A stretch of 64,000 nt of DNA from Apis mellifera (taxonomy: Eukaryota; Arthropoda; Insecta; Hymenoptera; Apidae). Below are positions 49,191 through 61,974 of the stretch, piece by piece. The stretch is from NCBI RefSeq assembly GCF_003254395.2, contig NC_037651.1:868001-932000 (forward strand). Direction: 5' to 3'. Made by a program: the position numbers and the translations under genes. The notes beneath the pieces were generated by a model. It saw only the letters and a program-made list of their open reading frames with translations. It searched no databases and was not told the DNA's origin. The stretch's first letter is position 1. Each line of letters starts with the position of its first letter.

Positions 49191-52100
49191 GATTATTCAA
49201 AATATTATTTCAAGTAGCATGTTATTTATCATATAATATAATATATGTAATGTAATATTATTTAATTCTTTTTAGAATCAAATTTTTTTTTAAGACTATA
49301 AGAAAGATTTCTTTTTATTAAGTATTAATAATGAAAAATTATTTGTTTTTACAAATAATATATTAATTTTTAAATTGCTTCACTGAAAAAATATGTTTAT
49401 TTATTTATCCTTCTATACTAGTCAAAGTTTTTCTTTTAAATGTAATTAAAAAAAAAATTTTTTAAAAATGTAATAGTCTATGTAAATTTTTTAAATTTGC
49501 AATATTTTTCGAAAAACAAAAGTAGTCTTTCATTTTTTAAATGATATTTATTTTTTTATGTCATATGAAAACGAGTATCAAAACAAATTCATATTATGAA
49601 ATATTAGGATCATCAAGATTGTAAACAAAGAGATAAAAATTAGAAAATTTTGAATATTAAAAAATTAATAAAATTAATAAAATTAGAAAATTTGAATAGT
49701 AATCAGTAATTTCGAATAGTATATTAGCATATTTATAAATATTTCTTATTCACAAAAATAATCTTAAGCATAAGCTTCTCTACATTCTCTACAAACAAAT
49801 ATAATTCAATAGCAGAAAAAAGGATATCCTTAAACATGAACAACTTATGCTAAAAGAAGGAAGAAAATTACTTTAATACTTTAATAGTATAATATAGTAA
49901 TAATCTAATAATTAAGACAATTATAATAATATTAAATCATAAGTAAAATAATAATATTAAATCATAAATAAAATTTCAATAAAAAGATCAATATAATCTA
50001 ATTATGTTTAATTTTATTTTGTAACTCATTTTTCATTTCTAAACAAAAGAATTCTCTTTTGAATTTTTTTTAAAAAGGTATATTAAAATATTGCTCAAAT
50101 ATTAATTAATTATTACTTCATGAACAAATACATTTTTTTTATTTCTCATAAGCAATTTTCATATATTGTTTATATTTATAATTATTATTTTTTTTTTTTT
50201 TTAGTGTTTTAGATTATTGAAAAATCTGAAAAAAATATCTATTGAAGATTCTATTTCATTATATAATCAATTTTTTCAAAATGTTTAAAAGATTATTAAA
50301 AAATATATAAAAATTCTTTCAAAAAGATTTCTTTCAAAATTCTTTCAAGATCCACATTTTCAAAAATTTTGATTTACATATTAAATTTTATAATATAACA
50401 AAATAAGAAATATCTTGTTAATGTTAGAACAATTTCCTTGTTTTTGTGTATCGAATATTGTTGTAATTTTTACAATTTTTATTTTTTTTATAATTTAAAT
50501 GATGATTGTTTCTTTATCAAATTTGTATACCATTTATTTAATGCTTCAATGAAAGTTAAATTGCAGTTATAAAATAATTTAATTTTATTTTACAAATTTA
50601 ATAAATTATTCTTTACAATTGAATCCAATTGTATAAAATTGGATTTTTAAATCATTATTTTTGGAATGATTCAATAATAAATGCAAAATAGTAATACATA
50701 TAGTAATACAAAATATATATAGTATACATTTTCAAGTAGTAAAATGTAAAATTAACTGTAATCAAATTAATAATCATTTAATCATTTGTTTATTCTACAG
50801 CATAATATATATATATCGATATAATATGTCGATTTTATAATTCTGATCATAATATATCTCATAAACATCTCAATTTTCTATATAAAATATAATTTGATAA
50901 TAATAAAATTAGATAATTTGATTCGATATTGAGAAAAATATATTTTTATTTTTTTTAAGTTTTAAAGTTACGTATCAAAAAAATATTCTTTTTTTTTTTC
51001 ATAAATTTTTACATACAATTCCTATAATTAAGGACCAATATTTGACAAACTAATATTTCATTTCATTTATATTAGCCAATAGTACATATTGTATATGCAG
51101 TTAATTATAAATATATATAATAGACAATACCTTGTAAATTTTACATGAATTTGCTGCAACATAATATGTGAATGGATTGTTCTATTGTGATTATCTATAT
51201 TTACAACGTATAACTTCATTGATGCATAGTCAATTACATCCATACATTCTAAATCATCGAAACCAATAATATGATGTTTGATGTTAATAAATTTTTGTTA
51301 TCAAGTACACATCAAATATGAATTGGATAGTTTGTATTTAAAAATACTTAAAAATAGTTGAAGATAGATATGAAGAAGTATATGTATCGAAACAAAAAAT
51401 TTATTAAATTATACAGTAATAATTATTTTTTTATTTTTTTTATTTTATTGATTTTTATCATTTTAAATTTGGTAATGACATTATTAATCATAATTTTTTA
51501 AATTTTTGTGAAACAACTATAAAAATATTGTCAAAAAATTGAAAAAACTCCATGAGAAACTGCATTATTTATTTAAGTAATCAATCAAAAAGAATAAATT
51601 TTTCTTTTAATTATTTTTTATTTTGTAATATACATAATATTTTTAAAAAATGAATCAAATTGTGTTATTATTAACATTATTTATCTTATTTTCTTGACTA
51701 TTCAATAAAGTATCATTTTTTTAAATAATTTCTTAAAGCAAGTTTTAAAGATCAAATAATAGTTCAAAACGATTTCATTGAATTCATTATTTTTAGAATT
51801 TTATTTTCAATTATTTTTTATTTCATTATTTTTTATTTTCAAAATTTTGTCATAAGAATAAACAATTTGTTTCATACATAAAAACCAATAACTTTTATTT
51901 TTATTAATATATATATAATTATAAATATAATTTATAATTGATATATGCGACTTTAAATTCGATACATAAAATCCATTCATTTTTATAATATTTTTACATA
52001 TTTATTATAATAATATATTGTTATTTTGATATTATTCCATATTTTACTTGATAGCGATAATTTATTTTCTGAATAATACGAGTATATGGAGTCTTGATTA

Positions 52101-53094
52101 TGTCTCTCAACATCATCCTTCATGTGTCTCATAAATTGTTTCTTCACATTTATTTTTTACATACTATAGACATTTTTAGACATTTTAGATCAATTTTTTT
52201 TTATTTTATTTCTATATCTTTAGCAAATACCAATAAATATTTAAATATAATTTCTATTTTGTGTCAGAAAGTATGTAAAAAATAAATCTTATTACGCTTC
52301 ACAGAATAATTAGAGAATATCTAGTTTACAGAATATATAAGGGATATTCCAATAATTCAAAACAAAGAAAAACCAAGATAATTTCATTTTTTGTATAAAA
52401 TTTCTCTGTTCACATAAAAAGAAAATTCTAATTAGATTAAAGAAATTATTCAGATCAATTATCTAAGATTTCAATCATTTAAAGTCTTGGTTATTTAATA
52501 TTTATTTATAATATTTATTCTTATTTCAATACAATAGAACTTTAAATTAAGAGAAATTATTTAAATTATATAATTTCTTTACATATAATTCTGTAATATT
52601 GTATATAGTACAATGTTTATGGATTAAATTGTTATTTCTGAAAATTATAAATGGCTCCAAATTAAGATAGTACATCTTCATCATTATTATCAGTTATTAT
52701 TAGTTTAATAAATAAATTTCATTTTATAAATAAAAATAAATATTTTATATTTTCATAATATTATAATAAGAAATAATTATAATAAGAAATTATAATAAGA
52801 AATATATTGTTTATATAATAGAATCTTCACGAAATAAAACGTCTATATGATAAATATTTATTTAATGAAAATAAATGAATGAAATAATTAAATTTCTAAT
52901 AATAGAAAGTTTTTATTTAGAGATTTTTAATTTTCTACATTATATTTCTGTCAAATTATTAATCATTTTTTAAAGTTATTAGATAATTACTATTAGATAT
53001 CATTAATTGATATATATTAAGTTTAATTATACATAAATATTTAAAACGTAAAAATAAATTGTAAAAAAAAGCAATTTGCAAAAAAAAATGTTGG
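49191..53094. other. AT-rich stretch, nothing recognised
   Basis: Nearly 4 kb of AT-rich DNA, the longest uninterrupted block in the window. It has poly-A and poly-T runs (for example near 50187-50203) and an AATTATAATAAG-type triple repeat near 52770-52800. No supported gene. Confidence 0.6.
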
Positions 53095-53410
53095 TTTCTA
53101 GTTATTCTCTTCTGATTATCTGGTAGACCTCAATTTATCCAGAATGTTTGTCCGCCATTTAAGCTTGTTAATTGAGTTCTATTGTAGATGAATATAAATT
53201 ACTACTTCTATCTGTGATGTTCTGTAATAATATTTGCAGTTATTTCTGTAATATTCTTATTTTATTTTCCATGTTTTCACAAAATTTTCTTCTATATTAT
53301 CTTAATTATTTGCTACAATCTCTTCTCTCATCTGACTTCTAATATCATTTCTTTATAGTCAATTCTATTGCAAAAGCTTGAAACGATATTTTTAAATTAA
53401 TAAGATATAC

Positions 53411-53411
<1 letters not shown>
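53095..53411. other. Mixed patch next to an ATTT repeat, origin uncertain
   Basis: Composition is slightly richer than background. Read on the minus strand it is A-rich and stop-filled, like a decayed retroelement or processed transcript, and it sits beside the (ATTT)n run. This is a weak impression; no domain can be read. Confidence 0.2.
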
Positions 53412-53450
<39 letters not shown>

Positions 53451-53452
53451 TT
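53412..53452. repeat. (ATTT)n microsatellite
   Basis: About 10 units of a tetranucleotide repeat (TTTA on plus, AAAT on minus), followed by CAGGAAAACATCAACTTCTT. Such tails sometimes mark the 3' ends of non-LTR elements, but no element body is recognisable. Confidence 0.9.
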
Positions 53453-54420
53453 CAGGAAAACATCAACTTCTTGCCGTTTTAAATTTAACGATAAACAGTT
53501 ACATACAGTCTGTTATATTAAAAAGAAATATATAATATTATTGTAATACATTAACAATATATTAATTTTACAAATATCATTTAAAACTATTAATATTTTA
53601 TTAACTTTTTATTTTATCAATTTTATATTTTAAAGAAGTTCTTTTATATCGATATTTTTTAATCTATATATATATATATATCCATTATTTTATTATTATT
53701 TTATTTATTTTATTATTATTATTTTTATAATTATTATTAATTATTTTTATAATTATTTATAAAATATCAGATTTTTAAAACAGTGAACAAAATATCTAAT
53801 AATTCATCGAGAAAATCGTATAAATTGTAAAGGTTTTTATTTCGATTAAACGAGTTTATTTTAAGTAAAGCTATGCAACTTTAAATCTCGTACCATCAGA
53901 AAGTGCAATTCATTTCTAGATAACCTACTTTCTTACAATTGAAAAATAACAAGTATTAAAATATTCACCATCCAAATACAATATTATACAAATAAAATAA
54001 TCATTTAAAATAAAACAATAAAAAATATTAAATAAAAAATAAATAAAAGTTTATTTCGATAATATTTAATCTCTTAAAATATACAAAATTTTCAAAATAA
54101 AATGTCAAACTCGTAAAATTATTCATGAATCATAAAATCAAAGTTACAAACTAATCCAAAATATACGAAATTTTCAATTTTTTGCTAAAAAAATTTCAAA
54201 AGAGAATTAAATAAACTTATTCAAATAACATTAAATATCATAAATTTTACTAGAATCACAAATTATTGAATTAATTCGAACGTTTTGTTTTACATATGTA
54301 TATTTTTTGATTCATATAATAATTTCAAATAATTTCATTATTTACAATAAATTCATTTTATATGGATGATATACTATATTTATGAAATATTTTAGTATAA
54401 ATCAAATCCGTTGTAACAAT
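53453..54420. other. AT-rich stretch, nothing recognised
   Basis: AT-rich. Nothing is called. Confidence 0.6.
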
Positions 54421-54540
54421 TAGACGTGACACAAGAAAATTTATATTTCCAATCGTCTATATCATATATAAGGTATTAATTTATTCGTGAAACATCTTTT
54501 AAAAGTAAAAATAAACACTGAAATACAAAAATTTTGAGGC

Positions 54541-54852
54541 TTATTTATTGAATATTATATTATATATTATATAATTATAATAATATATAATAATAATAAT
54601 TACATATTGAAGTTTGTATTGGATGAAGCGAAAGGGAGATAGAATAATGACAGAGATAAAGCATTTATATTCTATCGTTCTTCGTCTAATGCAAACTTTT
54701 CGTACATCAATTTTTGTGTTTGCTCTGGCTTTTAGAATCCATTTTTTAAAAGTATTCCATGAATATATTAATATTCTGTAGAAGAAAGTATAATGAAAGA
54801 ATGCAACAATTTGTGAAAAAAAATATTTTCTATATTTTTGAAATAAATGCAT
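54541..54852 (-). CDS. Doubtful 103-codon ATG frame, unknown
   Basis: This minus-strand frame begins with ATG at 54852. It has an aromatic, basic N-terminal part (SQIVAFFHYTFFYRILIYSW), a charged middle (KARANTKIDVRKVCIRRRTI) and an Ile/Tyr tail that is only translated TA-rich repeat. The middle lies in a slightly GC-richer patch (54600-54740), where another minus frame is also open and reads KPEQTQKLMYEKFALDEER. Length alone makes it notable in AT-rich DNA, but no family or splice support exists. Confidence 0.15.
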   Translation of the reverse strand: MHLFQKYRKYFFSQIVAFFHYTFFYRILIYSWNTFKKWILKARANTKIDVRKVCIRRRTIEYKCFISVIILSPFRFIQYKLQYVIIIIIYYYNYIIYNIIFNK

Positions 54853-54860
54853 GAATAAAT

Positions 54861-55399
54861 TTACATTTCAATAAATAGTTTACCATGTTTGAATTATAAC
54901 ATACCAAAACATTATTTATATATATATATATATATTTATATATTTATGGATAAATGATAAAATAACAAATAACTCAAATATTTGCAAATAAATCTGTTAT
55001 CAATTAATATATATATATTATATGTTAAGTCATTATACTATTGTTGCAATTGCTATAAAAAATATATTGAGATTATATGAATTTTTTTAACGGGATATCA
55101 TTTTAAAAGAATGAAATAAATTTTTAAAATTTCAAGACTTTCTTGTTTGTTAAAATAATTTTATAATGTTACAAAATATAATAAAAATTTTAAATGCATA
55201 AAATGCTCAAATTTTAATGCTTTATCATCCTATTATAAAAACTATTTCCAAGCGAAATTGTTTTCAAAACATGAAAGAATGCTAAAACTTTTAGGATGGA
55301 TTTCATTCCCTCAAGAAAATTTTCCGCTCAAAAAAAAAATTATTAAAATTATTAAAATGTATTTAATCTATATATAATCTATATATAATATATAATATA

Positions 55400-55400
<1 letters not shown>
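54861..55400. other. AT-rich stretch, nothing recognised
   Basis: AT-rich, with a short (TA)n run near 54918-54936. Nothing is called. Confidence 0.6.

Positions 55401-55401
<1 letters not shown>

Positions 55402-55468
<67 letters not shown>
55402..55468. repeat. Long (TA)n microsatellite
   Basis: About 33 TA units, preceded by imperfect CTATATATAATATATAAT units from 55366. Confidence 0.95.
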
Positions 55469-55475
<7 letters not shown>

Positions 55476-55481
55476 TTTACA

Positions 55482-56114
55482 CATAAATTTTCATAAAAAT
55501 TAAAATCTTCGAATTAGATAAATTTTTGTGTAAAGTAGTATTCAAATATTTATCATGAAATACTCTTGTTACATAAATTTATTCTTATTTACATAAATTT
55601 TTAACAAAAATAACACTAATTTTATTTATTAATAAACTAAATAACAATTTTATTTAAAGAATATTCGAATAATTTAAAAAATTTTAAATATATGGATTAT
55701 ACATTATAAGTAAATTGATTTATTCTTATACACATAAATTCATTTTTCATTTGAATAATTCAATCTAATCGATACAACATTGTTGCAGGTATAAATTATA
55801 TTTCAGAATCATTGAAATTCTTTTATAAAAACTAAGATTCCTAAGAATTAAATGAACTTTCATATAAAATAGCAATCTACCATAAACATTTTAAAATCAT
55901 TAAAGTTCTTTCATAAAAATCAAGATTTCTAGATTAAATTTTCCTGTAAATAGTACTAGAATATTTTCATGAACTATTTTATTTAAATTTTTAGCAAAAG
56001 ATACTTAATAAACCAAATAACAATTTTTCAAAATTTTTTTTTTCGAATGATTTAAAAACGGATATTATATATAATAAATTGATTTATTTTTACATATAAA
56101 AAATCGATACAATG
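55482..56114 (+). repeat. Diverged local tandem duplication beside (TA)n
   Basis: The segments 55482-55790 and 55912-56114 share ordered blocks: CATAAAAAT..AATCTTC/GATTTCT, ATTTTTA(A/G)CAAAA, AATAAAC(T/C)AAATAACAATTTT, TTCGAAT(A/G)ATTTAAAAA, TAAATTGATTTATT and AATCGATACAA. A third, partial copy of the leading block is seen at 55805-55845 against 55892-55932 (TCATT(G/A)AA(A/G)TTCTTT). Indels are common, so the duplication is old. There is no coding content. Confidence 0.6.
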
Positions 56115-56970
56115 CTTTCCGCAATTCAATAATAATTCAAAATAGAATTAAAACATACTTCAATTTGAACAACCTAACCATCGTAGCATCATGCCATGAA
56201 TTACATTTCAGAATTGTCGAGGCATAAACACGTGATGCAAGAGGCTGCAAAATTTCCCCTCTTGTCTTTGCGTATCCACGTTCCGCGTGTTTCTCTCCCG
56301 CCCACGTGGATGAATATAACGCTTGGCCAAGAAAATACGAAAGGAAAATAATCGGCAGAAAAATCTGGCAGTTACAATATTCGCTCACGGTGTAAATCAA
56401 TTCCCCGCTTATTGTTTCACGCGATCCCCTGTGATTAGAGAGCTCCTGTTAATTGCTCAATTATCGTAAATTACAGAGACGATCGAAAGGCCTCGAAAGA
56501 CGCGCCAGCTCCGTTGAATTTTAATTTTCACAAAAGATCCGACACACACATACACACATACACATACATGTATATATATACATCTCCTCGATACTACAAA
56601 GCTCGTTCTCGTATATTTTTCAGGGCAGCAGTAGCAATGCTAGCACAGACGCGTGCCTCTGTGTACAATGTGTCTCAATTAAAAAAGATAACGAAGACAC
56701 CGAGCACAAGTACCAATCCAATTATTCTCGCGGCGTTTCCGCCATTTATTTCGGTTATATTCCGCCTAAGGACTTCGCGACCGCTGTTTTCCTCGCGTTT
56801 CGATGCACACTTCTGGCTAGCAAGTCTACAAAAATCGGTCAACAATTTCCCCCTTCTAAATTTTTATCTATTTTTTTTTATTCTTTTACTTTCTGACTTT
56901 TAACTTTTTGATTTTTAATCGAATAATGGGAACAGAGGCAACAAGAGAAAATAGGGTGCAAGACCCAATT
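56115..56970. other. GC-rich island with frames on both strands
   Basis: CpG-rich DNA at 56200-56850. The minus-strand frame at 56137-56400 (87 codons, no ATG near its start) has a hydrophobic part (IFLPIIFLSYFLGQALY) and then a mixed part (WAGEKHAERGYAKTRGEIL). The plus-strand frame at 56514-56903 crosses a CACA/TATA repeat. A good acceptor (GTATATTTTTCAG, ending 56623) is followed by AVAMLAQTRASVYNVSQLK. I cannot choose between the strands. Either could contain an exon. Confidence 0.3.
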
Positions 56971-58013
56971 AGAAACACTTGTTAAATTATTGTCAATTTA
57001 AATTTTTTAAAATCAAGTTTAAAAAATAAAATTAATGTATAATATTATTAATAAATATTATAGTATAATTTTATGATATTAATTATCAAAACAGCTATTA
57101 ACATTGGAATTATGAAATCAAATTATCAGATCAGTTCTTAATTTTTGTTTTAATTATTAAAAGTTTCTAAATTAACTTTTGGTAAAATTAATATTAGTTT
57201 CTTATTAGATAATTATAACATCTAACATTTTTATAATAATTCAACTTTAATCATTTATATGTATCATTTTTAAATGAATATCATAAATTTGTAATTCTAA
57301 TAATAATAATATCTAGTAATATTAATGAAACGATCGAATATCAAAACATCAATTCAAAAGAAAAAATTGGATGTTAATTAATTATTAGAACTTCGATTAA
57401 CAGAATATTTGATTATTCAAGTATTATAAGAATATTATATTTTTATTTCAATTGATTTTTATTCTTATAGATAAAATAGGAAATTATAAAATATTAAATA
57501 GATTATAATAGATTATAATAAATATAATCGATAAAACTATAATTAAATTAAAATAAATTAAAATAAATATAATTAAAATAAATATGTAATTGATAAATCA
57601 ATTATTTGTGATGATAAAAAAAAAACAGAAATTAAAGATTCCATTGAAAAAAAGTGAGCTAAAAAAAAAATCATATTGAAATCTCTTTTTTTTTTTTAAA
57701 CCATTTATAATTTTTCTAATTTTTAACATTATCATCCATCATAACATCATCCAAAGTTTCATTCGATTTTCAAATTTATTTATAATATTTGATTATCATA
57801 CAAATAACAATTCAATTTCATCAAATGAAAAATATATAAAATTTTCATTTACATCGTTAAAACGATATCTAATATAATCTCAATATGTATTTACATATAT
57901 TATATAAATTCATTACATATTATATATAACATATTACATATATTTACATAAATTCCCAATTTAATAATAAACAACAAATATATCCTTCCAATCGATAAAT
58001 AAAAAAATATACC
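56971..58013. other. AT-rich stretch, nothing recognised
   Basis: AT-rich, with imperfect AATTAAAATAAAT units at 57540-57590. Nothing is called. Confidence 0.6.
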
Positions 58014-58153
58014 ATGACAATCCCTAAAGTACTAGTAATTAGACTTTCTATCCCAGAGACACGTATACACGTGTGCCCGAGAAACGAGAAAATCTCTCGG
58101 GTCCGGAAAATTCGGAGAATCCAAGCGAACTTCCGAGTCTACTTCGTTACAGG
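58014..58153 (+). CDS. Candidate exon of an unknown basic protein
   Basis: The plus-strand ATG at 58014 (context TACC) opens a 47-codon frame whose stop (58155-58157) overlaps a strong donor GTGAGT at 58154. A second option is an internal exon from 58057, after the acceptor TTTCTATCCCAG. The product is basic and Arg-rich (RNEKISRVRKIRRIQANFR) without low complexity. Both splice sites and the frame agree, but the exon is short and no family is recognised. An untranslated exon is also possible. Confidence 0.27.
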
Positions 58154-58157
58154 GTGA

Positions 58158-58540
58158 GTCGAGTATCGCGCCGATTCGGTGATTTTAATTAAATTAATTT
58201 CACACGCGGACACCGACTTTCATTAATGTTCCCGCGATCGCTCTTTCACGGATTGACGAATGGACGAATTCGAGAGATTTCGAGAGTTTCGTGGCGCGAA
58301 AAGAACGAGGGAGGGGTTGCTTAAAAGTTTGCAGCGGAAGAGAGAGGAAGAAGACATACGGACTAGTCTGTAGGGAGAAATCACGAAAAGAGGCCTCTTG
58401 ATGGAAATTAGTTTCATTCCATGTTGCGTTCCATGGTAATTTGTTGCTTTAGTCCTCATGTGTTTTTCGAGATAATAAATACGATTGTGAAGGGTGATCG
58501 GGAGATTGTTAGATTTGTTAAAATTCATAGAAATTGTTTG
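58158..58540. other. GC-richer island, continuation
   Basis: This is the downstream part of the island that starts at 58014. A minus-strand ATG frame at 58223-58528 is 101 codons long, Ser- and Arg-rich (MSSSSLFRCKLLSNPSLVLF, NSSIRQSVKERSREH). It opposes the plus-strand candidate and lacks splice support, so it is only noted. TTAATTAAATTAATTT at 58187-58202 is an ATTA-rich cluster. Confidence 0.25.
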
Positions 58541-60480
58541 TAATTATTATATTCGATTAAAATATTTTTTATTGGCTAGGCATTTGTATTTTTCATTTTA
58601 TTTAAATGTTTATTGTATATTCGAATGATGGAAATTTTATGAATCACTATGCGAAGCGAAATAAATTTTATATGATTAAAACTAAAATATGGGAAGTTGA
58701 AATAAAAATTTTGTTTTTTAAATATTATGATGCATTTTGTTTATTTTTTGTATGTTTTTTTTACGTTTATAGTTTTTATAAATTTAATTATATAAATTTA
58801 ATAATATAAATTAAAATTTTTATAAATGCATAAATATCTGCATTTAGTATATTTTTGAACAATGTAAAAATATGATTCCAAAAATATAATATTATGCAGT
58901 TTATGAAAGTATTTCAATATTATTGTATAGAATAATTCATTTAATCAAAAAATTTTGAGTTTCATGACAATAGGTGTGTCTAATAAATTATATATGGAGT
59001 AATATTTTTATTAATGAGGAATTTATTTAAGAAATCAATTCTACAAATTTTTAATATTTTTTTTATAAATATAATTATTATATTATATATATATAATAAA
59101 TTTTACATAAGAATTATAAATAATTTTTTACAATAATGTGAAAAATTAAATTCTAAATATTTTGTAATTTAAAATATTATGGTATTTCACATTATTATAA
59201 ATATTATATTAAGTATAAAATATTAAATATATTTTATATTTAAAAAAAACAAAACGCATTGAAAGTGCTAATTTTATTTTCTTAAAATTATATTCTTAAA
59301 ATATTTTAATAAAAAGAATTACTTTATATATAAGTTTTACATATTAACATTTTAATTTTAAAAATAAAGAATTCATTAAAAAATAAAAAAGTCGTTGGAT
59401 ACTTTTATGTACATTACATGGTACATTTTAAAAAACACAATTCAATTATATATTTTTTAATAAAAACCATAAACTGTTTCAATTTAATTATTATTTAATT
59501 AAATTATTTATTATACATATAATATAATTAAAAAAAGTAGATTCTAATTTCTCGTTCTTAACTTATTTAAAATATTTAAATAACATGAAATACTTTTTCT
59601 TATTAAATAAAAAATAATAAATTAATAAATAAAATAGTAAATTATAATGATTTCGGTGTTTTTCTAACTCATGCAGAAATGAATTATATATTTGGAAATT
59701 GTATTATTTTTTTGATACATTTACAATAGAAATTATTTTTTTCTGACATTTAAAAATTTTTGAATAATAACTTTTTTTCATATTACAAATATATTTATAA
59801 ATATATTTTACATAAATGCAATTGATAAATTAAAAATAATTTTTTTTCTGTTCTTAACAGATTTGACTAAGTCTAAAAATAAAAACTCTAAAAATTAATT
59901 AAAGTAATTTGAAATTATTAGTTCTTATCTAGAAATCTAAATTCTAAAAAGAAAAATTTATAAGAAGAAAAATGGATAATTTAATTATATTAATTATATT
60001 AAGTTATATCTGTTAACCACGTGTTTCATTTGACATTACAATATCTATTTAAAATAAATATGATTGAAGAGTAAACAATAATCAACAAGTTAAAAAAATT
60101 CTTTGATTTTTTAAATAATAAATTTATTATGTCTAAAAGAAATAATACTTTTCATTTTTTAAATGCGAAAAAATAATTTAAATTATCTTAATCTTTTAAA
60201 GATTATCTTAATCTTAGACATCAAAGACATCATTACAATATTTTCAAACTAATTATCGAATAAAATAAAATATTAGTACTTCGAGGGAACTTTTTTTTGT
60301 TTTTATTATTGAAAGATTCTAAATAAAAAGTTTTTCAAAAGACTTTAATTCTTTTTACTTCTTTAAAAAGTTAACCATTTTTACATTCACATTGTTTTTA
60401 AACTAAACAAAGTTTAAACTTATATAAATGTTTTTGTTTTACAAAATTGTTTCTTTCTTTCTTACATAAATTTCAAGATA
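58541..60480. other. AT-rich stretch, nothing recognised
   Basis: About 2 kb of AT-rich DNA. A Phe/Tyr-rich plus-strand frame at 58606-58809 is background. Confidence 0.6.
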
Positions 60481-61162
60481 TTCTACATTCCATCAACATT
60501 TATACATATCGAATTCCAACAAACATAACTTCAAAAGACACGTGTACAATCAAATCGAATATTTTAATATGAGTTTCACAATTTTTGAAAAAAGTTTTCT
60601 TAAAATTCAATCATATTCCAAAAATAACCCCATCTATTTCTTCCATAGAAAAATTTTTCGGAACATTTTTAAGAAAGATCTGGTATACTTTGAATTATCA
60701 TTTAAGTTTTCGCTAAATCGAATCTCGATGTTGATGTATCCGACTTAAATGGGCCCGATCGTGATGATGGAACGGCTGACATAAAAAGCTGACTGCGTTC
60801 AAACAGAATGATCGAGGGAGGGATACGATTGCATCCGCTGCAATGTTCCCTATTGCAACAAAGATCACGCGTTCACGCTCAATAGCGAGTAAATGCCACA
60901 AAACTAACTTTCAATGAAACGTGGTATCGACCACGTTTATATTAGATTTACATCCTCTTTTCTTTTTTTTTTTTTTTCAAAATTTCCCAACCCAATCGAT
61001 CCCTTTGCATGTGTTAATTTTACTCACAGTGAAAGGTTTCCTCATTCCTCCGATCAGTCTTCCATTAACACAACCGCAATCGAATTATCACCAGCTAGAC
61101 GTTAGTTCCGCTCCAACTTGCATAAATCTTCGGCTCCATCGACCTCTACGGGTCGGTTCAAT

Positions 61163-61343
61163 TCACAGAAACTTACTGTCAAAGCAATCCCTCTCCTTCT
61201 TCGAAAACTGATATACTTTCTCAACGACCCGTGTCAATGAACAAGAATAATCCCATGCCACGTTAAAGAACTCCCGTTGATCCTCTGACGATTCGAACTT
61301 TTGTTTCCTACGTGAATGAATTTGTCTCAAACCTGCCACGTTA
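61163..61343 (-). CDS. Candidate exon after a pyrimidine tract, unknown
   Basis: On the minus strand a long TTC/TTT tract (plus-strand GAA repeat, 61349-61386) leads to GTGGCAG, an acceptor-like site ending near 61336. The frame continues open to a stop at 61163. It reads GLRQIHSRRKQKFESSEDQR, then a mixed, charged remainder (ACDYS-type aromatic residues and VVEKVYQFSKKERD). The poly-Phe start of the longer frame is the translated tract, so intron is the better reading for it. No family recognised. Confidence 0.22.
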
Positions 61344-61348
61344 TCCCC

Positions 61349-61386
61349 GAAGAAAAAGAAGAAGAAAAAGAAGAAGAAGAAGAAAT
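61349..61386 (+). repeat. Imperfect (GAA)n microsatellite
   Basis: GAAGAAAAAGAAGAAGAAAA-type purine repeat of about 38 bp. Confidence 0.9.
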
Positions 61387-61512
61387 TTCTCATATCTCAA
61401 TGGTAGGTCTCGAGTGGATCTCATTGCTCCTCGAATGTGAAGATCGGTCCGTCATCACGATCGGAGGAAAAAGAGACAGGAGGTAGAGCACGAGTTTGCG
61501 GGCGCACGTGGA

Positions 61513-61974
61513 TCAAGTGCACTGGATCGAGCGTTGGACACGTATACCGCACAGACTGAGGGATGCCGGTAAACTGATCGGGATCCTGACGGTCCTCCTT
61601 CGTCGAGGAGACCTCTTCCGTACAGGATGAGGCGCGCAAACTCGTTCGAGCGCAGGAGCAACGAAGAGCACATGAGCACGAGGGGGAGGGGTGGATCGGG
61701 ACGGTAGCGAGAATGGGACTAACGGAGGGTGCAGAGAGAAAGAGTGGGAAAGGGGAGAGAAAGAGTTTGATGGGAAGAGGGCGAGACACGGTCTGAGGAA
61801 GACATCGTGGATCGCGTTGGGGACGGTGGACACGATGACGGGGGAAATTGGGGGTGCGTTTAGCATAGTTTGGAAATATTCAAGGAATTTTTGTAGGTTG
61901 ATGGCGCTCGAGTTTGTCTGTTGTTTGTCTATTGGATAGAGGTGATTGTTTGGGAAAATTTGTAATGGGGACAT
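61513..61974 (-). CDS. Longest ATG frame in the window, coding status doubtful
   Basis: This 153-codon minus-strand frame starts from ATG at 61974. The first 60 residues look unbiased (QIFPNNHLYPIDKQQTNSSA, then KFLEYFQTMLNAPPISP). The middle is Ser/Pro/Phe/Leu because it crosses the pyrimidine-rich tract, and the end is Arg-rich. Frames 61421-61789 and 61455-61679 overlap it in the other two phases. The first of these ends in a plausible C-terminus (SFSSDRDDGPIFTFEEQ), so the true frame, if any, is uncertain. No family recognised. Confidence 0.2.
   Translation of the reverse strand: MSPLQIFPNNHLYPIDKQQTNSSAINLQKFLEYFQTMLNAPPISPVIVSTVPNAIHDVFLRPCLALFPSNSFSPLSHSFSLHPPLVPFSLPSRSTPPPRAHVLFVAPALERVCAPHPVRKRSPRRRRTVRIPISLPASLSLCGIRVQRSIQCT

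Noticed and set aside
54600..54740. Second minus-strand frame reading KPEQTQKLMYEKFALDEER, seen as a retroelement fragment
   Set aside because: It is under 20 codons and interrupted by stops on both sides, so nothing supports an element.
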